Positions 18,064-28,520 of a stretch of DNA of 64,000 nt are shown piece after piece (position 1 is the stretch's first letter; each line of letters opens with the position of its first letter). The notes beneath the pieces were generated by a model, which saw only the letters and a program-made list of their open reading frames with translations, had not been told where the DNA came from and searched no databases. The DNA is from an uncultured SAR86 cluster bacterium (lineage in GTDB: Bacteria > Pseudomonadota > Gammaproteobacteria > Magnimaribacterales > D2472): NCBI GenBank assembly GCA_905181595.1, contig CAJIYI010000001.1, positions 897,938-961,937 on the forward strand, given 5' to 3'. The translations under genes and the position numbers were made by a program.

Positions 18064-20554
18064 ATGAAACAAAACAAAACTCTACTTTTTACTTTATTTT
18101 TTATAGTTTCCTGTGGAGGCGGAGGCGGAGGCGGAAGTGCCCCTGCTCCAGTAATATCTCAGACCCCTACTCCTCCTGTAGCCCCACCAACGCTATCTTA
18201 TGATGAATTAAAAGCTCAGTATGAAGGCTACTATGAATATCAAGGATCAATGGGGTCTTGATGCTGTTAATGCTTCAGCAGCTTATGCAAGAGGAGCAAC
18301 TGGATTAGGAATAACCATTGGTATTACTGATTCAGGATTAGATAACACTCATACAGAAATCAGTGCTGGCAGACTTTCAGGCGATAGTGATCTCTCTTAC
18401 TCAAATTACACTCCAAATACGAGACAACAAAGACATGGAACCATGGTTGCTTCGGTTGCAGCAGGAAAACAAGAAAAATCAGATACCTCGCCTATGCATG
18501 GGGTTGCTTTTGAAGCCAATGTTTTATTTATTGCAATTCAGCTTGCTGAGCCAGATCCTGATTATGATCCAGTGGACTTGGGAACTGATGATGGTTCTGG
18601 AAATGTAACAGGAGCTCCTGACTTTACTGGTATTGATAATTTTTTTAGCTCCTTGTTTGAAGTCTACAATCAATATGATGTTGATATTGTAAATAATAGC
18701 TATGGATATTCCGGAAATATTATTGATTACACAGAAGCTCAGGTTAGAAATGCATTTCCTAAAACCATTGCTGAAATGTCACAAATAGGAACACCTGATT
18801 CTCAAAAAACTATCTATGTTTGGGCCGCTGGTAATGCTGGTGGATATGCAGACCAAGGCGTTGATTTTTCAAGCCCAGAATTACTGCCTGGGATGGCGCA
18901 TTACATCCCTGAGATTCAAGGGCATTCAATAGCAGTTGCTTCTGTTGATGAGAATGGGTCAATTAGCTCGTTTTCTAGCAGATGTGGTGTTGCTCAGGAT
19001 TATTGCATTTCTGCACCTGGTGGGAGGATTACGGCAGCCTATCCAACTTCGACTTCAGACACTGGCATCTACATTGGAAACACAAATGACGATAACTACA
19101 ATAGCTGCATACAAGATAACTCGTGTTTTGCTGTAACAAGTGGGACATCTTTTGCTGCTCCCTTTGTTTCTGGTGGCCTTGCCGTCATAGCTGACTATTT
19201 TGAAGGTCAGCTAGGAAGTAAAGAAATTGTTGATCGTCTTTTTTCAACTGCAAATAAAGAAGGGGTATATTCGGATAAAGCAATATATGGCCAAGGCCTA
19301 ATGGATCTTGGTGCAGCAACTGCTCCAGTTGGTCAAGTAAGCGCCATGCTAACTGGAACTCTATCTGGTGCCATGGTTCCTGCATTGTTTACTGGAATCC
19401 AACTTACGAGCCCCTCTTTTGGAGATGCTGTATCTAACGGAGTAGCCAATCAGACAATTATATTTTTTGATGAATTAGATGCTCCTTTTAGAGGTGCTGT
19501 TGATAATCTAACAACCGACTATAGAAATCAAATTGTAAATCTGGATGGGTATGAGCATATGTATCAATCCACTCCGCAGATCATTGACTCTCAAGATAAT
19601 GTCTTAGAGATGAGTAATTATAAAAATCAAAATCTCTCATATGGATTAATTAACTCAATGCATTTGCTCGAAGCGCAACAAGATAGCAATCAGTTCTTTA
19701 CATACTTCAATAAAGGGAATAATAGTTTCGTGAGTCATGGAATAAATGGAAGTTGGGCTTTGGGGATATTTCAAGATAAGGATTTAAGATATAAAAGTCA
19801 GCTGAGATCTCAGTTCAGCAATCCGTGGTTAAATTTTAGTGCCGGCGGTACCTCTTTTGGATCTGTTTATAAGTTCCAACATAATCTTGATGTTGCATTT
19901 TTAATATCATCTGGCAGAAATAGATTCCAAGCTAATGAAGTCTTTGGTGAGAGTAACTCCAGCACAGTTGCTATGATTGAGCTTCAACCAAAGAATTATA
20001 TGCCTTCAATCCAATTTGGGATATTAAAAGAGAATGATGCAAATCTTGGTTTAAGTGGTTCTGGAGCTTTTAATGGTAATAGCGGTCAAATGACTTCGTT
20101 TGTTGGGATTTCAGATTCTATCAACCTCTTTGGAGGAAAATTCTTTAGCTCCCTATACATAGGCAACTCTCCCGGAACATCAAACAATGAAGGAATGATA
20201 AATTCTATTACTGATATCCAGTCTTCTGCATTTGGCATGGGTTTCTTAAAACAATCAATCTTTAATTCTGGAGATGAGTTATTGCTTTCTATTGATCAGC
20301 CCATGCGAACCGAATCAGGCGAAATGAACTTAAGAGTTCCTGTATATAGAACAACAGAAAGGAACGTTCTATTTAATTCTTTTGGTTTTACTCTTCGCCC
20401 AAGCGGCAGAGAAGTTCATTCAAAAGCTCGTTATATGTCCTCGTATAAAAACATTGGTTTAAGTCTAACGCTGGGGTATAAATCCGATCCATATCATATA
20501 AAATCACTGGAAGACTATTGGTATACCGCATTAGGTTTCTCGATAAAAATTTAA
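18064..20554 (+). CDS. Lipoprotein-type S8 (subtilisin) autotransporter protease, frameshifted
   Basis: The first frame gives a lipoprotein signal with lipobox IVSC followed by seven glycines and a proline-rich linker (to about residue 60). It stops at 18261. The next frame, overlapping from 18221, carries the whole rest: the subtilase triad in TDSGLDNTH (Asp), RHGTMVAS (His) and SGTSFAAPF (Ser), then a roughly 300-residue C-terminal beta-rich autotransporter-type barrel ending YTALGFSIKI. One extra base at about 18243-18245 (in CAAGGATC) separates them. Lipid-anchored subtilase autotransporters of this plan are known (NalP of Neisseria). Such enzymes cleave surface proteins or themselves. 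Confidence 0.88.
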
Positions 20555-20579
20555 TGTAAATTAACTAGGGGGGTCTAGT

Positions 20580-21347
20580 TTGGAAGCAATATTTAAAGAT
20601 GAAGTCTTTTACATTACTGGCTCAAGTGGTGGCATTGGATTTGCTACCGCTAAGTTATGCATCGAAAAAGGTGCGACCGTTGTTATTACCGGCAGAGATG
20701 CTGATAACCTAAAAAATGCTGAAGCTGAGCTTCTCAAGATCTCTCCAAAAGTGATTGCACATAATGTAGATGTTTCCAATGAGCTTGCAATTATTGAATC
20801 CTTGAATGAGGTACATAAGTCTTGCGGAAGAATTGATGGCTTGGTAAATAATGCTCCTTCTATTCATACAGGCAAAATTACTGATTTAAGTCTTTCCGCC
20901 TGGAAAACAAATTTTAAGGCAAACTTGGATGCTGTCTTTCTGGCAACAAAAACTGTGCTGCCTTGGATGATAGAGGCAAAACAAGGATCCATAGTTAATA
21001 TCGCCTCAGTTGTTGGCCTAAAAGGTGTTGCCTATATGTCTGCTTATGGGGCAGCGAAAGCTGGATTAATTAACTTTTCACGAGCTGCTGCAATTGAAGC
21101 TGCGCCTCATGTTAGAGTCAATTGTTTAATACCAGGTGCTGTCTTAACTCCTGCAACAGAAAGAGCAATTCCCGATGAAAAAATGATGCAGGCAACCATT
21201 GAATCCATTCCTCTTAAAAGGATTGCTGATCCAATTGAGCTAGCAAAGCCTATTGCATTTTTTCTAAGTCAAGACTCATCATTTATAACTGGCGCAAGCT
21301 TGGTTGTGGATGGCGGTAAAACTGCTGATCTAAATGCTGGACACTGA
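20580..21347 (+). CDS. Short-chain dehydrogenase/reductase
   Basis: A 255-residue classical SDR with the cofactor motif ITGSSGGIGFA (about 12-22), NNAP at about 89, active-site Ser at about 142 with YGAAK (Tyr/Lys at 156-160), and a PGAVLTPA turn. The start is TTG at 20580, chosen because a very strong ribosome binding site (AGGGGGG) lies a few bases upstream. The substrate is unknown. It starts an operon with a KstD-like flavoprotein, overlapping it by 14 bases. Confidence 0.9.
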   Translation: MEAIFKDEVFYITGSSGGIGFATAKLCIEKGATVVITGRDADNLKNAEAELLKISPKVIAHNVDVSNELAIIESLNEVHKSCGRIDGLVNNAPSIHTGKITDLSLSAWKTNFKANLDAVFLATKTVLPWMIEAKQGSIVNIASVVGLKGVAYMSAYGAAKAGLINFSRAAAIEAAPHVRVNCLIPGAVLTPATERAIPDEKMMQATIESIPLKRIADPIELAKPIAFFLSQDSSFITGASLVVDGGKTADLNAGH

Positions 21348-23052
21348 ATTAAATCCATCGAGTGATTTGTGGCTTTCAGATGTGGAAGCCCCGCAAATTA
21401 TTACTGATCCTAATTTATTTAAATGGGATGATCAGGCAGATTTGGTGATTGCTGGTTTGGGTGGAGCTGGTATTGCAGCTGCTAATGAAGCATTGGACCA
21501 AGGTTTGTCTGTTATTGGAATAGACAAAACAACTGGAGGTGGGTCAACTGCCAAGAGTGGTGGCGTATATTATGCTGGGGGAGGAACACCTATTCAAAAG
21601 GAAGCTGGTATTGATGATTCACCTGAGAATATGTTCAATTATCTCATTCAAGAAACTGGCGACATTATTAAAGAATCAACTTTAAAGAAATTTTGCGAGA
21701 CATCAGCTGAAAATACTCAGTGGTTAATGGACAACGGCGTAAAGTTCAACTCATCCTATTACAAGAAAAAATCAAGCTATCCTGATGCTGGATATTTTCT
21801 TTACCACTCAGATAATTCTCTTGTTCCCAGTTATATGGAAAATGCGAAACCGGCAGCTCGTGGGCACAGGGGCTGGGAAGAAGGACCCTTTCGACCTATC
21901 GGTGTTGGTGGAACAATTTACTATCCCTTGAAAAAATCTGCATTAAAAAAAGGCCTAAGACTTTATACCCAGACCGAAGCAAGATCTCTGGTGATAACAG
22001 AAACTGGTAAGGTTGTAGGCATTAAAGTTCTCGTGCTGCCATCAGGGAAAATAGCAGATAAGCACAAGCAACTTATGAGCAAAGGCGACTCTTTACAAAT
22101 GTTATTGCCACCCTCTTATCCGGGAGCCAGCCTGCTGCAATTTATTGGTGGTCTTTTCCTCAAAAGAGCTGAAAAAATAGAAAGAAATCATCGACAAGTC
22201 AGATACATACAGGCTAAAAAAGGAGTGTGCTTATCTACTGGAGGCTTTATATTTAATAGGGCTATGGTAAAAGAATATGCTCCAAAATATTTTGCTGGCA
22301 TGCCTTTAGGCACCTCCAACGACCAAGGTTCCGGCATTAGGCTGGGACAAAGTGTGGGCGGCGAAACTGATCATATGGACAGAGTGACAGCCTGGAGATT
22401 TTTAAATCCTCCTTTGGCTTTTGCCCAAGGCATGGTTGTGAATCAAGCAGGAAAGAGATTCTGCAATGAGATGGTTTATGGAGCCACTCTGGGGGATGCG
22501 ATGTGTGAGAATAATGAGGGCAAAGCATATTTGGTTCTAGATGCTGCACTCTACGATGAAGCCAAGAAACAGGCTTCAGTTGCCCTTCCCTTTCAACGAG
22601 ATATGGCAAGAATGTTGATGTATTTTAATTCCAGAAAGAAATCAACAATCGGAGATCTTGCTAAAGTTTATGGCATTCCTGAGGAAGGCCTTATTGCAAG
22701 CTTGGAAGAATACAACCAATCAGCTCAAAATAAGATGCCATGTAAGTTTGGAAAAGCAGCAGAGGATGTCAAAGAGCTTAAGGGACCTTTTTATATTATG
22801 GATATCTCAATTGACTCTAAACTTGCGCCATTGACTACTTTGACCCTTGGGGGATTAAAGGTGAACGAAGAAACAGGTGAGGTATTAAATCTTGAGGGAA
22901 AGGAAATTCGGGGACTGTATGCTGCTGGGCGAACGGCAGTTGGAGTTTGTTCTAATATTTATGTATCAGGACTTTCTATAGCTGACTGTATTTTTTCAGG
23001 AAGGCGTATTGGTCAAAATTTAGATATAAAAGAGGTTAAGAATGGAATTTAA
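21334..23052 (+). CDS. FAD-dependent oxidoreductase, 3-ketosteroid-dehydrogenase / fumarate-reductase type
   Basis: The 572-residue flavoprotein has an N-terminal Rossmann FAD motif (IAGLGGAGIAAANEA, about 39-53), the TGGGSTAKSGGVYYAGGG substrate/FAD loop, and the C-terminal TLTLGGLKVN and GLYAAGRTAVGV motifs seen in 3-oxosteroid 1-dehydrogenases. It likely introduces a double bond next to a ketone or in a related cyclic substrate. Overlap with both neighbours (14 and 11 bases) shows one operon with an SDR and an acyl-CoA ligase, a combination common in sterol or cyclic-terpenoid catabolism. The exact substrate cannot be read. Confidence 0.85.
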   Translation: MLDTELNPSSDLWLSDVEAPQIITDPNLFKWDDQADLVIAGLGGAGIAAANEALDQGLSVIGIDKTTGGGSTAKSGGVYYAGGGTPIQKEAGIDDSPENMFNYLIQETGDIIKESTLKKFCETSAENTQWLMDNGVKFNSSYYKKKSSYPDAGYFLYHSDNSLVPSYMENAKPAARGHRGWEEGPFRPIGVGGTIYYPLKKSALKKGLRLYTQTEARSLVITETGKVVGIKVLVLPSGKIADKHKQLMSKGDSLQMLLPPSYPGASLLQFIGGLFLKRAEKIERNHRQVRYIQAKKGVCLSTGGFIFNRAMVKEYAPKYFAGMPLGTSNDQGSGIRLGQSVGGETDHMDRVTAWRFLNPPLAFAQGMVVNQAGKRFCNEMVYGATLGDAMCENNEGKAYLVLDAALYDEAKKQASVALPFQRDMARMLMYFNSRKKSTIGDLAKVYGIPEEGLIASLEEYNQSAQNKMPCKFGKAAEDVKELKGPFYIMDISIDSKLAPLTTLTLGGLKVNEETGEVLNLEGKEIRGLYAAGRTAVGVCSNIYVSGLSIADCIFSGRRIGQNLDIKEVKNGI

Positions 23053-24670
23053 TTTTGCAACACTATGGGAGAAAACTGCTGATCTTATACCAAATGAAAC
23101 AGCTATTATTTGTGGTGATGAACAGAAAACGTGGGGCGAGTATGAAAATGTCTCTGCAAAACTCGCAACAGCTTTAATAGATGCCGGCTTGTCCACTTAT
23201 TCCAAAGCAGGACTGTACCTTCACAATTCAAATGAATATTTAGAGGCACAATTTTCAATTTTTAAAATTGGTGGAACTCCGATTAATGTAAATTATCGAT
23301 ATAAATCTGAGGAATTACTTTATCTTTTAGATAATTCTGACTGTGAAGCCCTCTTCTATCAGGCTTGCTATGGGGATCAAATTAATAAAATTAAAGATTC
23401 ACTTCCCAAAATAAAGGCATGGATTGAAGTGGCTGATGGATCTGATTCGGTTGTAGAGAATTGCGTGCACTACTCATCTTTAATTGAGCAATGCTCTGAA
23501 ATGGAGCGATGGAATAGACCAGATGATATTGTTTATATGCTCTATACAGGTGGAACCACAGGAATGCCTAAAGGTGTTATGTATAACCAAGCTGAGTTTA
23601 TTCAAGGTATGTTTAAAACACTTAGAGCCATGGGTTATGAATTACCAGAAGATCTTGACACTATCGATGAGTACATACTTGATCTAAATAATAAAAAAGC
23701 ATTGCCAGTAAGCTTGGTTGGCTGCCCTTTAATGCATGGAACCGGAATGTGGCTGGGATGCTTTGTGCCTCATAATCTTGGCGGTGCTGTTGCCACCATT
23801 CCAGGCTTAGGTTTTGACCCAGATAAGATTTGGCAAGAATGCTCTCGAATTAATGTAACGAATATTGTGATAGTAGGAGATGCATTTGCTAGACCTATGT
23901 TGGATGCTTTAGAGGTTGCTGCAACAAAAAATCAGCCGTATGACCTTGCATCCCTTAATCAAATTACCTCAAGTGGTGTTATGTGGAGTTCCGAAGTAAA
24001 AGCCGGATTATTGGAGCATCATGACATGACCCTCATGGATACAATGGGCTCAACAGAAGGAGGCATGGGAGCCTCAGTTAGCACAAGGGAAAGTAAACCA
24101 GAAACAGCTCAATTCAGACTTAACCCCGGGATGATTGTTCTTAAAGACGACGGTGATCTCGTGGAGCCAGGCTCAGAGGATACAGGCCTGCTTGGAATTA
24201 GCGGAGATGTGGCCATGATTCCGATTGGATACTACAAGGATGAAAAAAAATCTGCTGAAACCTTTAGAGAATATAAAGGCACTCGGTATAGTTTTCCTGG
24301 TGACTACGCAAAGATTGAAGCTGATGGCAGTATTATCCTGTTAGGCAGAGGCAGTAACTGCATTAATTCAGCAGGGGAGAAAATATATCCCGAAGAAGTT
24401 GAAGAAGCATTAAAGAAGGACCCGTTGGTGTTTGATTGCTTGGTTGTTGGGTTGCCAGATGAGCGTTTTGGGCAAAAAATTGTTGCGGTTGTCTCTACGT
24501 TAGAGAATCAAGCAGTTGAAGAGGCAGACCTAATCAACAATGCCAGAGAGCGATTGGCTGGCTACAAGCTTCCCAAAACTATTGTCTTTTCAGATGTGGT
24601 TGAAAGAGCGCCAAATGGAAAAGCAAATTATAAATGGGCCAAATCTTTTGCTGCTGAAAAATTAAGCTGA
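23042..24670 (+). CDS. AMP-dependent acyl-CoA synthetase
   Basis: This 542-residue class I adenylating enzyme has the P-loop YMLYTGGTTGMPKGVMYNQ (about 164-182), an MGSTEGG A5 motif, GDYAKIE (A7), GRGSNCINSAGEKIYPEEVE (A8) and PNGKANYKWAK with the catalytic Lys near the end. It resembles ligases for steroid side chains or medium-chain acids in similar operons, which is inference. It overlaps the flavoprotein gene by 11 bases and is 45 bases from the next SDR. Confidence 0.88.
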   Translation: MEFNFATLWEKTADLIPNETAIICGDEQKTWGEYENVSAKLATALIDAGLSTYSKAGLYLHNSNEYLEAQFSIFKIGGTPINVNYRYKSEELLYLLDNSDCEALFYQACYGDQINKIKDSLPKIKAWIEVADGSDSVVENCVHYSSLIEQCSEMERWNRPDDIVYMLYTGGTTGMPKGVMYNQAEFIQGMFKTLRAMGYELPEDLDTIDEYILDLNNKKALPVSLVGCPLMHGTGMWLGCFVPHNLGGAVATIPGLGFDPDKIWQECSRINVTNIVIVGDAFARPMLDALEVAATKNQPYDLASLNQITSSGVMWSSEVKAGLLEHHDMTLMDTMGSTEGGMGASVSTRESKPETAQFRLNPGMIVLKDDGDLVEPGSEDTGLLGISGDVAMIPIGYYKDEKKSAETFREYKGTRYSFPGDYAKIEADGSIILLGRGSNCINSAGEKIYPEEVEEALKKDPLVFDCLVVGLPDERFGQKIVAVVSTLENQAVEEADLINNARERLAGYKLPKTIVFSDVVERAPNGKANYKWAKSFAAEKLS

Positions 24671-24715
24671 ACAACAAAAACTGTAATAAAATTCAAGAAA
24701 TTTAAGGGCTACTAA

Positions 24716-25461
24716 ATGGATAGATTTAAAAATAAAATTGCACTGGTAACCGGAGCTGGCTCAGGCATTGGAAGATCAACGGCTGTGAGACTTGACCAAG
24801 AAGGAGCAACGTTAATCATTGCCGATATTAATGAGGATCAGCTTAACGAAACAAAAAATATGCTGACTAACAAAGCTTCATCGGCCATGGTTTTAGATAT
24901 ATCTGATTTAGAGCAAACTCAGGCTTGCTTTCAAACCGTGAAAAAAGAATATAAGACCTTAGATGCTTTGATCAATGTTGCAGGCATTCTGCGATTTGAT
25001 AATTCTCATGAAGTAAAAATAGAAGATTGGAATAAAATCTTAAACGTAAACCTGACCGGCACATTTTTTATGTGTAATTTTGGTTGCCTATGCTGCTTGA
25101 GTCTAAAGGCTATATTGTGAATGTGTCCTCTACTGCAGCTCTAGGGTCTCATGCTTGGACAGCCGCCTATAGTGCTTCCAAAGGTGGAATTAGTGCTTTT
25201 TCTAAAACTTTAGCCGTAGAGTATGGAGTTAAAGGATTGAATGTAAACTGTGTCTGCCCTGCTTCAATCAATACGCCTATGACAAAAAATCCTAATCTTC
25301 CTAAAGACATAGATACTAGGTTGTTAAAAAAAATCATGCCTGTTGATGGTGTGAATAGATCTCCGGACGACATTGCAAGTACAATAGCCTTTTTGGCATC
25401 AGAGGATGCTCTGCATATAAATGGTATTGATCTAAGGGTTGACGGAGGCTTGTTAACTTAA
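24716..25461 (+). CDS. Short-chain dehydrogenase/reductase, frameshifted
   Basis: The first frame encodes the N-terminal half of an SDR with VTGAGSGIGRSTA (about 11-23), DI near 62 and NVAGI at about 86-90, and stops at 25120. The second frame carries VNVSSTAA, the YSASKGG active site, CVCPASINTPM and the C-terminal GIDLRVDGG. A single missing base at about 25073-25083 accounts for the switch, and joining the halves gives a normal protein of about 248 residues. The gene is in the operon between an acyl-CoA ligase and GGT. Confidence 0.85.
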
Positions 25462-25463
25462 TC

Positions 25464-27157
25464 ATGAAATTCTTACTCTCAGCAATGATGATTTTCTCGT
25501 GCGCGATAGAATCTAAAATTTTTAACTCTCAAGCTATTGTCCATCCTGAGGTTGGTGCAAATGGAATGGTGGTGTCTCAGCACTACCTTGCTACTGATGT
25601 TGGTCACGCAATACTAGAAAGTGGTGGCAATGCATATGATGCATCTATTGCGGTTGCTTTTGCCTTGGCGGTTGTCCTTCCAAGAGCAGGAAATATAGGC
25701 GGCGGTGGTTTTATGGTGATGCATGATGCCGCATTAAATAAAAGCTTCAGCATCGACTACAGAGAAATTGCACCAGCTGCAGCAACCAAAGACATGTATC
25801 TCAATGCAGATGGTACGGTTGATAAAATGCGCTCTAGACAGGGAGTCCTTGCCATCGGAGTGCCCGGAACCGTTGCTGGTATGTGGGAGATTCATAAGAA
25901 ATTTGGCAGCTTGCCATGGGATCAATTGTTGGAACCTGCCATTGTTCTTGCAAGGGATGGTTTTGCTATGTCTCCTTTTATGGCAGATGCGCTAAATGGA
26001 CGTTATAAAAAACTCAGTAAATTCAAAAATTTTAAGAGCATCTTTTATGCTAATTACCCAGTAGAAATGCATGCGACTCTCACGCAACCCAATCTAGCTA
26101 AAACCTTAGAAGCTATTTCCAGCAAAGGTGCAATGAGGATTTTATGAGGGAGAAGTTGCTGATTTAATTGCCGACTACATGAAAAAGAACAATGGCCTGA
26201 TAACAAAAGCAGATCTCAAAAATTACAAGCCTGTTTGGAGAGAGCCTGTTCGAGGCAACTACAAAGAATACGAAATAGTGACCATGCCTCCACCTTCTTC
26301 TGGCGGTATTCATATTATACAAATGCTCAATATTTTAGAGCACTATAACTTGCCTGAGATGGGTCACAACTCGCCTACCTATGTAGCATTATTGGCTGAG
26401 GTCATGAAGTATGCTTATGCCGACAGATCAAAGTATTTGGGTGATCCAGATTTCTTCGATGTTCCTGTGACTGAATTGATCAGCAAAGAGTATGCCAAGG
26501 AAATAAAATCCAGAATCAATCTCAATGAAATTACTCCTTCGGATAAAATTTTGCCTGGTGACGCCATGCCTCATGAAAGCATGGATACCACACATTTTTC
26601 TGTAGCAGACAAATTCGGCAATGTTACCTCTAATACCTACACCTTGAATTCAGGCTTTGGATCAGGAATCGTTGTTGATGGAACAGGCGTATTAATGAAT
26701 AACGAAATGGATGATTTTGTATCAGCTCCAGGCATACCAAACCAATTTGGTTTGATCGGAGGTGAGGCAAATAAAATTGAGCCTTTTAAACGCCCTCTTA
26801 GCTCGATGACACCAACAATTGTCTTTCATGAAAACAAACCTATTATTGCAACGGGCTCACCTGGAGGCTCTAGAATAATCACTGCAGTTCTTCAGTTTCT
26901 TTTGAATACCCTAGATTTTAAAATGGAAATTTCCGATGCAACCGTTGTTCCAAGAATTCATCACCAATGGAAGCCTGATGTATTAATGCTCGAAAAAGGT
27001 TTTGACGCTGGAGCATGCTTCAGCAATTGAAGCTCTCGGTCAGCCCATCTATATCTCAGGTCCAGGCACCTCTTTGGAGAGCTTGGAAATAAAAAATAAC
27101 TTGTTTTATGGCTTTGGTGATACCCGAAGACCAGATTCAAAAGCTAAAGGACTTTAA
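25464..27157 (+). CDS. ggt: Gamma-glutamyltransferase, two frame breaks
   Basis: Three consecutive pieces, each one frame later than the last, encode one protein of about 564 residues. The first (to 26147) has a signal peptide and the GGT start VSQHYLATDVGHAILESGGN. The second (to 27030) contains the autoprocessing site DTTHFSVADKFGNV, whose Thr becomes the catalytic nucleophile, and SPGGSRIITAV. The third ends with the normal GDTRRPDSKAKG tail. Extra bases are inferred at about 26135-26141 and 27006-27011. GGT is a periplasmic Ntn-hydrolase acting on glutathione and gamma-glutamyl compounds. Two same-sign indels in an otherwise conserved protein suggest sequence errors. Confidence 0.9.
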
Positions 27158-27160
27158 AAA

Positions 27161-27250
27161 ATGTTAGATAAATTATTCGTTGTCTCTTTGTATGCTATGC
27201 CTACCATTGCACTGTTAGTTCTATGCATGTTTATAGCGAAGAAAAAGTAG
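27161..27250 (+). CDS. Small predicted membrane protein (29 aa)
   Basis: Three bases after the repaired GGT stop codon an ATG opens a 29-codon frame: a short N-terminus, a hydrophobic segment of about 18 residues (SLYAMPTIALLVLCMFIA) and a positively charged end (AKKK). It resembles the tiny single-span proteins found as operon passengers. No family is recognised. It lies 12 bases upstream of the prepilin peptidase start. Confidence 0.35.
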   Translation: MLDKLFVVSLYAMPTIALLVLCMFIAKKK

Positions 27251-27262
27251 CGCTTTAACTAG

Positions 27263-28015
27263 GTGGAAATATTCCTTGAGAATCTTCTATTTATAAGTCT
27301 GGGTGGATGCGTTGGAAGTTTTGCTTCCATGTTAATTTACAGGCTTCCACACCCAGATACATCCATAAATATACTGTCGCCTCGATCATTTTGCCCATCT
27401 TGCAAAACACCATTAAGTCTGACGCAACTGATTCCATTCTTCGGCTACCTGGCCAATAAAGGAGAATGCTCTAAATGCAGCAAGCAAATTGATGGCTCAT
27501 ATTTATTTAACGAAATATTTACAGCTGCTTTACTCATTTACTTGATCAATTTATTGGGAATCATAAATCCAGTGACTTGGTTAATATTTAGCATCGCCAT
27601 GATCCTTTATGTTCAAGCGCTGATGGATTTCAAGACACTGCTGTTATCTCAACCATTAAGTTTTTTACTTATTTTGATTGGCTTAGTGGCTAATCTTGGA
27701 TTTGAGATTTTTGCTGTCCCTCTTGATGCCTTGTTAGGCTTACTCTTTGGCTACGGCTTACTCTTTTCAATTAATATGCTTTATAAAATGCTGAGATCAC
27801 AAGATGGCATCGGTTCTGGTGATTTCTTGTTGCTCTCTGGCATAGGTTCTATTCTTGGAGCATCAGCAATTGGGCCAATACTGCTACTTGGCTCCAGTCT
27901 AACAATTTGTACATATGTGATCAGCAAAGATCCAAAGATCAAAGAATTACCCCTGGGATTTGGCTTGGGGTTTGGTGGAATAATATATTTATTGATGCTG
28001 ATGACACTAAGATAG
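27263..28015 (+). CDS. gspO: Prepilin peptidase / N-methyltransferase (GspO/PilD)
   Basis: The 250-residue membrane protein has the N-terminal methyltransferase domain with its two zinc CxxC pairs (CPSCKTPLS, then CSKCSKQ) and the peptidase domain with catalytic aspartates in LMDFKTLLL and GIGSGDFLLL. About seven spans follow the standard pattern. It cleaves and N-methylates the GspG-K pseudopilins encoded 20 kb away. The start is GTG; an in-frame TAG directly precedes it, so no longer version exists. Confidence 0.95.
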   Translation: MEIFLENLLFISLGGCVGSFASMLIYRLPHPDTSINILSPRSFCPSCKTPLSLTQLIPFFGYLANKGECSKCSKQIDGSYLFNEIFTAALLIYLINLLGIINPVTWLIFSIAMILYVQALMDFKTLLLSQPLSFLLILIGLVANLGFEIFAVPLDALLGLLFGYGLLFSINMLYKMLRSQDGIGSGDFLLLSGIGSILGASAIGPILLLGSSLTICTYVISKDPKIKELPLGFGLGFGGIIYLLMLMTLR

Positions 28016-28030
28016 AAAAAGGCATGAACT

Positions 28031-28125
28031 TTCTAAAGAAAGCTTGGTCAAATAGACAAGCTGATTAAATTTTCCTCTAAAAAATTTTCCCTAAAGTCAG
28101 CTAGAGCGGGTAGCCATTCCCGCTC
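28031..28125. terminator. Tandem hairpins between convergent genes (weak terminator candidate)
   Basis: Two inverted repeats lie between the convergent gspO and the 61-aa gene: AGCTTG-N10-CAAGCT (28031-28052), followed by an AT-rich stretch, and a perfect 7-bp GC-rich stem GAGCGGG-N8-CCCGCTC (28104-28125). Neither has a clean T-run on either side, so factor-independent termination is only possible. The remaining intergenic bases show nothing else. Confidence 0.3.
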
Positions 28126-28165
28126 GACTCCTTCTATCACTTAACTATTCAAACAAGGTTTGGCC

Positions 28166-28351
28166 TTATCCATTTAAATCTGGAGTTAATTCAACCTTTT
28201 CAATTTCTAAGATTACAGATTCCCATATTAACCATTCAGCTTCATTGAAGCTTGCTGCATATTCTGCTGCTCTTAGCATTGCAATAGCCTTAGCATCATC
28301 TCCATATTGGGAAATAAGATCATTGGCCATTTGTTGGATTTCTTGTGACAT
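28166..28351 (-). CDS. Small conserved-looking protein of unknown function (61 aa)
   Basis: A soluble, acidic, all-helical 61-residue protein. The pattern (ANDLISQYGDDAKAIAMLRA, then a W-containing helix WLIWESVILEIEKV) resembles the small helical ORFs common in Proteobacteria that begin with an ALI-x-H/Q-x-G segment and end with a W-x-x-I/V helix. That resemblance is from memory, without a family name. It stands alone between convergent and divergent neighbours. Confidence 0.55.
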   Translation of the reverse strand: MSQEIQQMANDLISQYGDDAKAIAMLRAAEYAASFNEAEWLIWESVILEIEKVELTPDLNG

Positions 28352-28520
28352 GAACTTCGAATTATAGCCTTTCTATAGGATGGTTATTACTAATATAAGC
28401 TTTGCTTTTGTGCCTCAACAATCAATAATGTAATTTGAATGCACTAAGCGGTTGCTCAAATAAGTTGCCCCTCTTTCATTCTGCTGTTGTGTGTTTTCTG
28501 AAAATGGAGCAAAAGTTTTT

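Noticed and set aside
18221-20554. A separate protease gene starting at 18221
   Set aside because: The start lies within the upstream lipoprotein frame and joining the two with one base removed gives a continuous known architecture.
28104-28125. Small RNA or tRNA fragment in the GC-rich hairpin
   Set aside because: Only one stem is present, without the arms of a tRNA or other known RNA; kept as a weak terminator candidate.
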